Source of the DNA: RGIG7179 sp051893555 | GTDB lineage: Bacteria; Bacillota; Clostridia; Peptostreptococcales; Anaerovoracaceae | Direction of reading: 5' to 3' | DNA length: 64,000 nt | Assembly (NCBI GenBank): GCA_051893555.1 | Contig: JBJFHL010000015.1 | Coordinates: forward strand, 5,462 to 69,461 | In this document: positions 1-6,977 of the stretch, in pieces | Layout: each line of letters starts with the position of its first letter | Numbering within the stretch: position 1 is the stretch's first letter | The notes under the pieces: generated by a model | What the model saw: only the letters and a program-made list of their open reading frames with translations | Told to the model about the DNA's origin: nothing | Database searches by the model: none | Translations under genes and position numbers: made by a program

Positions 1-1290
1 TTTCTTCGTCACCTTTCTTTCAGGCACCCTTTTTCGACGCATTTCCCGCCGCGGTGTGTCCTTCCGGGAATCCCCAGCTTCATTCCACCGCACCGCATCC
101 ACCGGACTAATCCGGGAAGCCATGCGGCATGGCTTCAGGCAGGAAATCCACACTGTGATCAGTGACAGAAGCAGACTCCCGGCGAAAATCACCGGACTTG
201 CGGTCACTTCCACCGCCGATGCATCATCGGAAAACGAGGTCCCTGACATCACCACCGGCATCAGGAACTTCCCGACAAGCCATCCGGCCAGCAGACCCAG
301 CGGGATCCCTATGGCAGAAAGCAGAAACGCCTGCCGGTATACGATCTTCCGAAGCTGCCTTCCTGTGGTTCCCACGGTCTTCAGCAGACCATAAAAATGA
401 ATGTCCCGGCTGACAGAAATGGCAAAGATATTATAGATGATCAGGTAGCCGGCTGCAGCGATCAGCAGCAGCATGCCGGCCGCAAACAGGATGGTCTGAC
501 CGTCCACGCTGCTGGTCTGGTATGCCCAGTTGATCCCTTCGGTAACATCCGTCCCGAACCCGCACCGTTCCTTCAGCGCTGTCATCTGACCCTCCAGATC
601 CCAACTGCTGCGGAAATAAAAGGTCGGGCTCAGATAGCCTGCCTCATGTCTGCCATCCTTCTGGGCCAGATACGGAATCTCCGGTGTCGGCGCATATCGG
701 TCTGCCCAGGCCCTGCTCACCAGAATTTCATGGGCAGGCACAATCGGATCCCCTTCCCAGAACCCGCAGAGGGTAAAGGTATCCTTCTGCAGCCGTCCGT
801 CGATCTTCACCGTCAGTTCCACCTTTTCTCCCAGCTGGGCCGGAACGCCCAGCGCCTTCAACACGGCCGTATCGCAGGCGATTTCGTCCTCCGCCTCCGG
901 CATCCGGCCTTCCTCCGGATAGCAGAACCCCCAGCGTGCCGCCTTTTCCTCAGAATAGCGGATTTCTGTATAGAGTTTGGTCAGCGCTTCATCCTCCCCA
1001 CTGCCGATATAGATGTTATAGGAAATGTCTTTAATCTCCGGATCCTCTGCCACCTTGTCATACTGTGCCCGGGTGATCATCTTGAATCCGCCGTGGGCAG
1101 ACGTTCCCACCTGCCGCATGGTCTGATTTTCCATATAATCCACCAGAGAAAGGCCCACGGTCAGTACCCCGGTAAACAGCAGACAGGTCAGGGCGATGGC
1201 CAGCACCGCCACCAGATTCCGTTTCCCTGCAGCCTTCAGGCTGCCATAAGAGATCCTGCGGATCGCAGGTCCGTTCTTTACCCTAATCAT
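1..1290 (-). CDS. FtsX/MacB-like ABC exporter permease (partial, C-terminus outside window)
   Basis: The frame is open from an ATG at 1290 through base 1, giving 430 codons without a stop, so the gene continues beyond the left edge. The protein starts with a short basic stretch and a membrane segment at about residues 25-47, followed by a long extracytoplasmic region and hydrophobic segments near 285-310, 335-355 and 385-405. That is the layout of the FtsX-like half of MacB/YknZ-type permeases; the large Firmicutes versions of about 800 residues have two such halves, and this is the first. The ATG overlaps the last 8 bases of the upstream ATPase gene, so the two are translationally coupled and form one exporter, probably for peptides, lipoproteins or antimicrobials. 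The substrate cannot be read from the sequence. Confidence 0.8.
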   Translation of the reverse strand, partial: MIRVKNGPAIRRISYGSLKAAGKRNLVAVLAIALTCLLFTGVLTVGLSLVDYMENQTMRQVGTSAHGGFKMITRAQYDKVAEDPEIKDISYNIYIGSGEDEALTKLYTEIRYSEEKAARWGFCYPEEGRMPEAEDEIACDTAVLKALGVPAQLGEKVELTVKIDGRLQKDTFTLCGFWEGDPIVPAHEILVSRAWADRYAPTPEIPYLAQKDGRHEAGYLSPTFYFRSSWDLEGQMTALKERCGFGTDVTEGINWAYQTSSVDGQTILFAAGMLLLIAAAGYLIIYNIFAISVSRDIHFYGLLKTVGTTGRQLRKIVYRQAFLLSAIGIPLGLLAGWLVGKFLMPVVMSGTSFSDDASAVEVTASPVIFAGSLLLSLITVWISCLKPCRMASRISPVDAVRWNEAGDSRKDTPRREMRRKRVPERKVTKK

Positions 1291-1951
1291 GGAGTATCCT
1301 CCCGTCTTCGATGCGGATGATCCGGTCAGCCATCTGCGCGATTTCTTCGTTATGGGTGATGACCACCATGGTCTGCCGGAACTTCTGGCTGGTCACCTTC
1401 AGAAGGCCCATCACATCCTGAGTAGTCCGGCTGTCCAGATTTCCCGTGGGTTCATCCGCCAGAATGATGGCCGGCTTGGATGCCAGCGCCCTGGCGATGG
1501 CCACACGCTGCTGCTGCCCGCCGGACAGATTTTGCGGCAGGTTGGAAAGCTTTTCCGAAAGTCCCAGGGTCTCCACAATTTCCTGCAAATACGTCTCGTC
1601 CACCTGACCGCCGTCCAGCTGCACCGGCAGCACGATGTTCTCCATCACATTCAAGACAGGCACCAGATTAAAGCTCTGAAAGACAAAGCCGATGTTCCGC
1701 CGCCGGAAAATGGTCAGTGCTTCGTCCTTCATGGAGAAAATATCGTTCCCATCCACGAAAACCTTCCCCTCCGTCGGCCGATCCAGACCGCCAAGCATAT
1801 GCAGCAGGGTAGATTTCCCGCTCCCCGACGTCCCCACGATGGCCGCAAAACATCCTTTTTCAACGGTCAGATCCACCCCGTCCAGCGCCCGGACCATGGC
1901 CTCACCCTGACCGTAATATTTCTTCAGATTCCTTGTTTCCAGTATATTCAT
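1283..1951 (-). CDS. ABC transporter ATP-binding protein (MacB/LolD type)
   Basis: This 222-residue ATPase has Walker A (GTSGSGKST), the ABC signature (LSGGQQQRVAIARAL), Walker B (IILADEPTGNLDS) and the switch His (VITHN). The EPTGNLDS form is typical of the MacB/LolD/FtsE group that pairs with FtsX-like permeases. The ATG at 1951 was chosen because a GGGG-rich ribosome site lies about 8 bases upstream and the family start (MNILETRNLKKYYGQG) follows; a longer frame to 2002 has no family support. The stop overlaps the start of the permease at 1290. The pair is likely one exporter operon. Confidence 0.9.
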   Translation of the reverse strand: MNILETRNLKKYYGQGEAMVRALDGVDLTVEKGCFAAIVGTSGSGKSTLLHMLGGLDRPTEGKVFVDGNDIFSMKDEALTIFRRRNIGFVFQSFNLVPVLNVMENIVLPVQLDGGQVDETYLQEIVETLGLSEKLSNLPQNLSGGQQQRVAIARALASKPAIILADEPTGNLDSRTTQDVMGLLKVTSQKFRQTMVVITHNEEIAQMADRIIRIEDGRILHD

Positions 1952-2079
1952 GCAAATTCCCCTTTCCGGCCCGGCGTCCGGACCTTTTTTCCACACTCTC
2001 ATTCTATCACAGGATTCTTACCGGAGACTTTCGGAAATCTGTCAGTTCTGTAAGGATTCCGCCGGCATATACTGATTCC

Positions 2080-3255
2080 ATGAAACGATACGCGGCGCTG
2101 CGGTACCTGTCCCTTCCCGCCGCCATGGGACTGGTCTTCTTTCTCACCTTCGGCGGCCCCGGCAGATTTCTTTGCAAAATCCTCTCTCTCGGCATTTCCT
2201 GGTGGACCGGTCGGTTTTCGGCTGTCCTGGTTTCTCTTTCGGTTTCTCCGCCGGTGCAGGCACTGGTGGTGGACGGAATCTGTACCGGCGTCGGCAGTGT
2301 GCTGTCCTTTCTTCCTGCCATCGGCATGCTGTTTTTCTGCCTGTCTCTGCTGGAAAGCAGCGGATTTCTGGATCAGTCTGCCCGGTGGCTGGACGGTCCC
2401 ATGTCCCATATCGGCTTGCCCGGCAGTGCGGTGGTACCGCTTCTTACCGGCTTCGGCTGCTCGGTGCCTGCCATCCTTTCAGCGGGCCAGCTGCAGAATC
2501 CTTCTCAAAAACTCCGTGCCGTCTTTCTGGTGCCTTTCTTTTCCTGCAGTGCCAGACTGCCCATCTACAGCCTCATTGCCGGCAGCCTCTTTCCCGGACG
2601 CGGCGGCCGGATCATCGCCGGTCTATATTTGTTGGGGGCCGGTACCGGACTGCTTCTGGCTGCCGCTGTCCAGGCGATATTTCCCATTGCGCCTTTCCTT
2701 CCGCCGCAGGCTCCTGCCGCTGCGCCAGCATTTCGTCGTCCGTCTCTGCAGCAGGCGCTGGCCGCTGCCTGGACGGAAATAAAGGATTTCTCCAGGAAAG
2801 CCTTTACCGTCATCTTCCTGGGTTCCATGATCATCTGGCTTCTGGAACATCTGGACGCCAGCCTGACCCTGACGGATGTTCCGGCGGAAAGTCTGCTGGC
2901 AGATCTGGGCCGTATGGCTGCCCCATTGTTTGCACCGCTGGGCTTCGGAGACTGGCGGGCCGTTTCCGCAGTCCTGTCCGGTCTGACCGCCAAGGAAGCC
3001 GTCGTCAGCACATTGACCGTCATGCTGGGAGAAGGTGCCGGGAGGATGGATTTTGCGGAGAATCTGTCGTTCGTCTTTACGCCTGCGTCTGCCATTTCAT
3101 TTCTGATATTCTGTCTGTTCTATACCCCATGCATCGCGGCGCTGGCGGCTGTCCGAAAAGAACTGGGAGGTCTCCGCTGGGTCCTGGCCATGGCATCGTT
3201 TCAATGCAGCTTCGCGTGGATTCTGTCTTTTCTTTTCTTCCGGGTCGGTATATAA
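2080..3255 (+). CDS. FeoB-type ferrous iron transporter membrane core without G domain
   Basis: The 391-residue integral membrane protein matches the transmembrane half of FeoB: two Gate-type (nucleoside recognition) domains with the conserved GFGCSVPAI and FSCSARLPIY segments and a later LTAKEAVVSTL segment. In FeoB these Cys-containing motifs line the iron path. The roughly 270-residue GTPase domain that normally precedes them is absent: upstream bases lead straight into the divergent ABC gene, with no G-motif remnant seen. The ATG at 2080 begins a plausible first helix; the nearest SD-like AAGGA is 25 bases away, so the start is not certain. It may carry Fe2+ or another metal without GTP control, or be a distinct Gate-family permease. 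No feoA or G-domain gene lies in the window. Confidence 0.75.
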   Translation: MKRYAALRYLSLPAAMGLVFFLTFGGPGRFLCKILSLGISWWTGRFSAVLVSLSVSPPVQALVVDGICTGVGSVLSFLPAIGMLFFCLSLLESSGFLDQSARWLDGPMSHIGLPGSAVVPLLTGFGCSVPAILSAGQLQNPSQKLRAVFLVPFFSCSARLPIYSLIAGSLFPGRGGRIIAGLYLLGAGTGLLLAAAVQAIFPIAPFLPPQAPAAAPAFRRPSLQQALAAAWTEIKDFSRKAFTVIFLGSMIIWLLEHLDASLTLTDVPAESLLADLGRMAAPLFAPLGFGDWRAVSAVLSGLTAKEAVVSTLTVMLGEGAGRMDFAENLSFVFTPASAISFLIFCLFYTPCIAALAAVRKELGGLRWVLAMASFQCSFAWILSFLFFRVGI

Positions 3256-3285
3256 TGGAATCAGATCGTACGAAGTATTATATAC
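3248..3285. promoter_or_regulatory. 9-bp inverted repeat ahead of the PhzF-like gene, containing a TATAAT
   Basis: GTATATAAT (3248-3256) and ATTATATAC (3277-3285) are perfect reverse complements separated by 20 bases. The left arm contains a TATAAT and the stop codon of the preceding gene. The right arm abuts the ribosome site of the PhzF-like gene at 3299. It could be an operator over a promoter or a weak stem; a -35 element is not clear. Confidence 0.35.
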
Positions 3286-3298
3286 GAGGAGGGTGAAC

Positions 3299-4222
3299 AT
3301 GAAATTTTATATCGTAGACGCATTTACGGAAACCGCCTTCGGCGGCAACCCGGCCGGCGTGGTGATTCTGCCGGAGGGCAGCGATTTTCCGTCCGATGAA
3401 ACCATGGTGAAAACCGCGGCAGAGCTGCGCTATTCCGAAACGGCCTTTATCCGGCGGCTGAATCAGAAGGAGTTCCAGATTCGCTATTTCACGCCGGCAG
3501 CGGAGGTGGAGCTGTGCGGACATGCCACCATCGGTTCCTTCTGTGCGCTGCTGTACGGCGGATATATTGAGGACAACTGTACTTACATGAACCATACCCT
3601 GTCCGGCGACCTGAACATTGCGGTGAAGGACGGGTTTGTCCTGATGGATATGGCGGAACCGGTGAAGATCAATGAAATCTCAGATCCTGCTGCCCTGGAA
3701 GAGCTGTACCGGATCATGGGGCTGTCTTATGAAGAGCAAAAATCCCGGGGTGTCACCCTGCTGCCGCAGATGATCTCCACCGGGCTTCCTGATATCATGA
3801 TGCCGGTGGCCACTCAGGCGGATCTGGCTGCCATCGCACCGGATTTCCCGGCGCTTTCTGCGCTGTCAGAGCGGTATGAGGTGGTTGGAGTACACGCCTT
3901 TACCCTGGATGGTGAAGGTGATGCGGTGAAAACCACCTGCCATGTGCGGAACTTCGCACCGCTGTATGATATCGACGAAGAAGCTGCTACCGGTACTTCC
4001 AACGGTGCTCTGACCTATTACGGCTATCTCAACGGTTTCGTTGCAGATGGCGATGACTGCCGGTTCGTGCAGGGCGAGGCCATGAGCCGTCCGTCGGTGA
4101 TCCTGAGCCATCTGGACGTGGACTGTTCTGCAGGCGGCTGTGAGGAAGGGGCTGCCCGCCCGTGCTTCATCCAGGTCGGCGGCAGCGGCGTGGTACTGGC
4201 CGAAGGAGAGATACATATCTGA
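3299..4222 (+). CDS. PhzF family epimerase/isomerase
   Basis: This 307-residue protein carries the PhzF family start (FYIVDAFTETAFGGNPAGVV), the AEVELCGHATIGS segment and the ATGTSNGAL segment near the C-terminal half, and has the usual family length and two-lobed diaminopimelate-epimerase fold. PhzF proteins catalyse isomerisation or epimerisation; in cells without phenazine genes their substrate is usually unknown, and no phenazine genes are present here. The start at 3299 is set by GAGGAGGG at 3286-3293; an in-frame GTG at 3293 lies inside that site. A strong terminator follows. Confidence 0.9.
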   Translation: MKFYIVDAFTETAFGGNPAGVVILPEGSDFPSDETMVKTAAELRYSETAFIRRLNQKEFQIRYFTPAAEVELCGHATIGSFCALLYGGYIEDNCTYMNHTLSGDLNIAVKDGFVLMDMAEPVKINEISDPAALEELYRIMGLSYEEQKSRGVTLLPQMISTGLPDIMMPVATQADLAAIAPDFPALSALSERYEVVGVHAFTLDGEGDAVKTTCHVRNFAPLYDIDEEAATGTSNGALTYYGYLNGFVADGDDCRFVQGEAMSRPSVILSHLDVDCSAGGCEEGAARPCFIQVGGSGVVLAEGEIHI

Positions 4223-4240
4223 TTTTGGACGTTATGCAGC

Positions 4241-4273
4241 AAGGACTCCCTCAATGAAGGAGTCCTTGTTTTA
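4241..4273 (+). terminator. Intrinsic terminator after the PhzF-like gene
   Basis: Perfect 9-bp stem AAGGACTCC (4241-4249) with GGAGTCCTT (4259-4267), 9-base loop, then GTTTTATTT. It stands 19 bases after the PhzF stop and just before the convergent CDF gene. Confidence 0.85.
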
Positions 4274-4292
4274 TTTCTTCGATTCATTCAGA

Positions 4293-5189
4293 TCATTCTG
4301 CCTGATTATTCTGCGCTACGGGATTCACATGCACCATAATATGCTTTACCTTTGGGAAATGCTGTTCGATGTTATCGTGTACCGTTTCGGCGATATCGTG
4401 TGCTTCCTGCAGGGTGTACTGTCCGTTGACCTGTATTTCCACATCGACGTAGATTTTGTTCCCGAAGATGCGTGTCTGCAGCATATCGATGCCCATCACG
4501 TTCTCATTCTCCATGACACACGCGTAAATCTGCTCTTCTGTCTCCTCATCGCAGGCGTGATCCACCATTTTATCCATGGCGCTTTTGAAGATGTCGTAGG
4601 CCGCTTTGGCAATAAACACGAAAATCACCAGACTGGCGATGGAATCCATGACAGGAAATCCAAGTCTGGCTCCTCCGATACCGATCAGAGCTCCGACAGA
4701 AGAAAACGCGTCGGAACGATGGTGCCATGCATCTGCCATTAATGCACTGGAGTCGATTTTTTTCGCATAATGCCTGGTATACCAGTACATAGCTTCCTTG
4801 CTGACGATGGACACAATGGCTGCGATCAGCGCCAGAATGCCAGGTACCTGCAGATTACCGCTGCTGCCCTGCAGGATGTTTTTCAATGCTCCAATGCCGA
4901 TACCAAGGCCTGTGATGAACAGAACCATGGACAAAAGAATCGCCGCCACACATTCCAGCCGCTCATGGCCGTAGGGATGCTCCTTATCCGGCTTCTTTGA
5001 TGCCAGCCGGATGCCGATGATGACGACAAATGTGCTGAACACATCGGATGCAGAGTGAATCGCATCGCTGATCATGGCACTGGAGTGTGCGATGATCCCA
5101 GCCATCAGCTTCATGACAGACAGCGCTACGTTCCCCAGGATCGTGATAAACGACACTCTGTTTGCAATCTTCTGAAAATCATTTTCCAT
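4293..5189 (-). CDS. Cation diffusion facilitator (CDF) metal exporter
   Basis: This 298-residue protein has the six-helix CDF membrane domain and a C-terminal cytoplasmic ferredoxin-like domain (from about residue 215). Metal-site motifs are SDAIHSASD in helix 2 and MADAWHHRSDAFSS in helix 5, the DxxxD and HxxxD arrangement of Zn/Co/Ni/Cd or Fe/Mn exporters. HPYGHERLE follows helix 2 as in most CDF proteins. It uses the proton gradient to expel divalent metal. The ATG at 5189 has GGAGG 8 bases upstream; an in-frame TTG at 5204 lies in that site. It is transcribed alone from 5426-5454 through a long structured leader with a terminator, so metal-dependent attenuation is likely. Confidence 0.9.
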   Translation of the reverse strand: MENDFQKIANRVSFITILGNVALSVMKLMAGIIAHSSAMISDAIHSASDVFSTFVVIIGIRLASKKPDKEHPYGHERLECVAAILLSMVLFITGLGIGIGALKNILQGSSGNLQVPGILALIAAIVSIVSKEAMYWYTRHYAKKIDSSALMADAWHHRSDAFSSVGALIGIGGARLGFPVMDSIASLVIFVFIAKAAYDIFKSAMDKMVDHACDEETEEQIYACVMENENVMGIDMLQTRIFGNKIYVDVEIQVNGQYTLQEAHDIAETVHDNIEQHFPKVKHIMVHVNPVAQNNQAE

Positions 5190-5267
5190 AACAGTTACCT
5201 CCAAAATTTAAGATGATAGCTCTATGGCACGCAACATATGTGGTTTTTCCGCAGATTGCTTTATTTT

Positions 5268-5319
5268 TAATATAAAAACATCCACGGATCAGTATTAGCA
5301 ACTACTGTCCCGTGGATGT
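5268..5319 (-). terminator. Leader terminator upstream of the CDF gene
   Basis: On the minus strand ACATCCACGG pairs with CCGTGGATGT (10 bp), enclosing a second CAGTA/TACTG helix, and is followed by TTTTTATATT. It lies inside the 5' leader of the CDF gene, about 85 bases before its start codon, so it would stop transcription unless another fold prevents it. Confidence 0.8.
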
Positions 5320-5400
5320 AAGATTCCACTGTCACGCAGGTGACCCGACTCCATGATGCCATGTCACGCATCACGGTCTGCTCAGTTTGTACTGTAGATG
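5299..5400 (-). promoter_or_regulatory. Candidate NiCo-type (czcD) metal riboswitch aptamer
   Basis: Read on the minus strand, CATCTAC (5400-5394) can pair with GTAGTTG (5305-5299, one mismatch) to close a four-way junction. It encloses CCGTGATGC/GCATCATGG (9 bp), GTCAC/GTGAC (5 bp) and GTGGA/TCCAC (5 bp). Recurrent GACA(G) strings sit in loops and junctions. The closing helix and the GTGGA/TCCAC helix use bases that the terminator needs, so the two folds exclude each other and ligand binding would allow read-through. NiCo riboswitches are known upstream of CDF genes in Firmicutes and have a four-stem junction; assignment to that class is from architecture and context, not a covariance match. 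Confidence 0.6.
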
Positions 5401-5425
5401 AATATGCAGTGCAAAGAGTTCTTGT

Positions 5426-5454
5426 AGAATACCATATGTTTCGGTGGTTGTCAA
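5426..5454 (-). promoter_or_regulatory. Promoter of the CDF leader
   Basis: Minus-strand TTGACA (5454-5449), 17-base spacer, TATTCT (5431-5426). Transcription would begin near 5419 and give a leader of about 230 bases before the CDF start codon. Confidence 0.8.
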
Positions 5455-5566
5455 TATGAACCGGAAGATTTTTCCGCATTATCCCCGATCAACGAATTCT
5501 GGTGCGACTTCGATGCGGCTTCGGCGCACCTTCGGCGCGAGTTCGGTTTTCCTTTTTTCTCGAAAA

Positions 5567-5780
5567 GTTTTCTTTTGGAAAACAATTCGGAGATTTTGGA
5601 AAACCAATCGCTGGTTTTTACCGATTTTCTCTCCACTCGACCAATTTCGGCGTATAATTGTAATTTCCATACTGTAATAATTTTATATATTTTCTTGAAT
5701 ATATAATTTTTTATCGGCTGGTTTTCCGAAAATCCGTTTTTGTTTTCTTTTGGAAAACTTTTTGGCGTTTTTGGAAAACC
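5567..5780. repeat. Duplicated operator-like repeat module in a non-coding stretch
   Basis: The 17-mer GTTTTCTTTTGGAAAAC occurs at 5567-5583 and again at 5742-5758. Each copy is followed by a second TTTTGGAAAAC whose start is exactly 21 bp downstream of the first (5573 and 5594; 5748 and 5769). The arms GTTTTC/GAAAAC make each site an inverted repeat. Two pairs of sites two helical turns apart look like cooperative protein-binding sites. The whole stretch 5455-5812 has no credible gene; short frames there are low-complexity. Confidence 0.6.
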
Positions 5781-5812
5781 GCCAAAAGAAAACGGCCGGG
5801 ATAATGCGAATC

Positions 5813-5847
5813 GAAAAAAGGGATCCGGGCTATATTGCCCGGATCCG
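5813..5847 (-). terminator. Terminator after the agmatinase-family gene
   Basis: GGATCCGGGC (5821-5830) pairs with GCCCGGATCC (5837-5846), a perfect 10-bp stem with a 6-base loop. On the minus strand it is followed by CTTTTTT. It lies 26 bases after the stop codon. Confidence 0.9.
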
Positions 5848-5872
5848 CCATACTTTCACTGTCAAAATTCTG

Positions 5873-6802
5873 TTATTTTCTCACCAGTTTTCCCAGTTGA
5901 TCCGCCCAGTAACCCCAGCCTTCCGTAATAATCTTTCTGCCGGCATACATGGCCGCCAGAGACGGATCCAGCGCCGGTGCGATTTCCACCACGTCGAAAG
6001 CCATAATGTTCAGACCGGTGAACAGCTTTTCCAGCAGGGTCAGTGCCATTCTCGGCGTCAGACCGCCGAACTGCGGCGTACCGGTGCCTGCAGCGAAGCC
6101 CGGATCCAGTGCGTCGATATCAAAGGTGATATACACTTTATTGAATTTCTTCATTTTTTCCACGCAGTCTGCGGCAACCGCTTCGATGCCTTCGTGATAG
6201 CAGTCATAGGCTGTCTTCACCTGAATGTTGTTCTCTTTATGGAACTGGAATTCATCCGGTTCGATGGAGCGGATTCCGATGAAATACAGATTTTCCAGAG
6301 ATTTTACATTCTCCAGTTCCAGGGCGCGCCGCTCTGTGCTGCCATGGGACAACGGATCTCCCTCCAGCGCCTCGCAGAGGTCCATATGGGCATCGATGTG
6401 GATGATACCGAATTCCTCGTCCAGCGCTTTATTGATTCCTCTCTCCACAGGGATGGTCACGGAATGATCGCCGCCTACCATGGTGAAGCGTACGTTCTTC
6501 TTCACCAGCTCTGCCACATAGTCTTCCACTTCGCGGAAAATTTCGTCTCTGTCTCCTTCGAAATCCCCGCCGTCAACCACGTTCAGGGTATCAAAATAGT
6601 CCAGACGCTCTGTGCACGGCGTGGAACAAAGGGTGTTTGCCCGCAGGGTTTTCGGTGCTTCTGCCGCACCGCCCCGGTAGCTGACACCACCGTCAAACGG
6701 AATGCCGAAGATTACCACATCGGCTTCCTCTTCCTTCATCTGCGGCCGGTTCAGTCCGCACCAAGCCTCTTCATTTTTTACAAATTCGTCTTTTACTAAC
6801 AT
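5873..6802 (-). CDS. Agmatinase/arginase (ureohydrolase) family protein
   Basis: This 309-residue ureohydrolase carries the three manganese-binding signatures in order: GGDHSVT, HIDAHMDL and DIDALDP. Family members remove urea from agmatine, arginine or related guanidino compounds using a Mn-Mn centre. Length and the compact N-terminus fit SpeB-like agmatinases better than arginases, but substrate is not certain. The ATG at 6802 has an AGGGAG site just upstream; the longer frame to 6904 has no ribosome site. It is transcribed alone and ends in a strong terminator. The Orn/Lys/Arg decarboxylase at 62.4-63.9 kb could supply agmatine, but the genes are far apart, so the pathway link is inference. 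Confidence 0.88.
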   Translation of the reverse strand: MLVKDEFVKNEEAWCGLNRPQMKEEEADVVIFGIPFDGGVSYRGGAAEAPKTLRANTLCSTPCTERLDYFDTLNVVDGGDFEGDRDEIFREVEDYVAELVKKNVRFTMVGGDHSVTIPVERGINKALDEEFGIIHIDAHMDLCEALEGDPLSHGSTERRALELENVKSLENLYFIGIRSIEPDEFQFHKENNIQVKTAYDCYHEGIEAVAADCVEKMKKFNKVYITFDIDALDPGFAAGTGTPQFGGLTPRMALTLLEKLFTGLNIMAFDVVEIAPALDPSLAAMYAGRKIITEGWGYWADQLGKLVRK

Positions 6803-6896
6803 ACCTTCTCCCTCCTGCCCGGATAAATCATCTACTGTTATTGTGCCACAAATCCGTTTTCTTTTCAATGTGCAGATGCTGTATGCCCGTCGGAAT

Positions 6897-6956
6897 ATAG
6901 ACAAAAACAGGAGAAAAAGTAAATCTATTGTCTACTTTTTCCCTGTTTTTGTCTAT
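6897..6956. repeat. Large imperfect hairpin between phoR and the agmatinase-family gene
   Basis: ATAGACAAAAACAGG (6897-6911) and CCTGTTTTTGTCTAT (6942-6956) are perfect complements. Inside them GAAAAAGTA (6913-6921) pairs with TACTTTTTC (6933-6941), leaving one bulged A and an 11-base loop: 24 base pairs in all. It begins about 21 bases after the histidine kinase stop and probably ends the Pho operon transcript, although there is no U-tract outside the stem. Confidence 0.7.
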
Positions 6957-6977
6957 TATTTATTGCAATATACGATA

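Noticed and set aside
397..1320. 307-residue plus-strand frame at the left edge
   Set aside because: Opposite the partial FtsX-like permease, which has clear membrane segments and a coupled partner.
5267..5479. 70-residue minus-strand frame in the CDF leader
   Set aside because: Runs through the promoter and terminator of the leader; the region is better explained as structured RNA.
5451..5677. Short Lys/Phe/Ser-rich frames in the repeat region
   Set aside because: Low complexity produced by the TTTTGGAAAAC repeats; no ribosome site.
6961..6972. ATTGCAAT octamers (near 6962, 44236, 45853) as a shared regulatory motif
   Set aside because: Few copies in different contexts, mostly next to stop codons; no spacing or conserved partner element.
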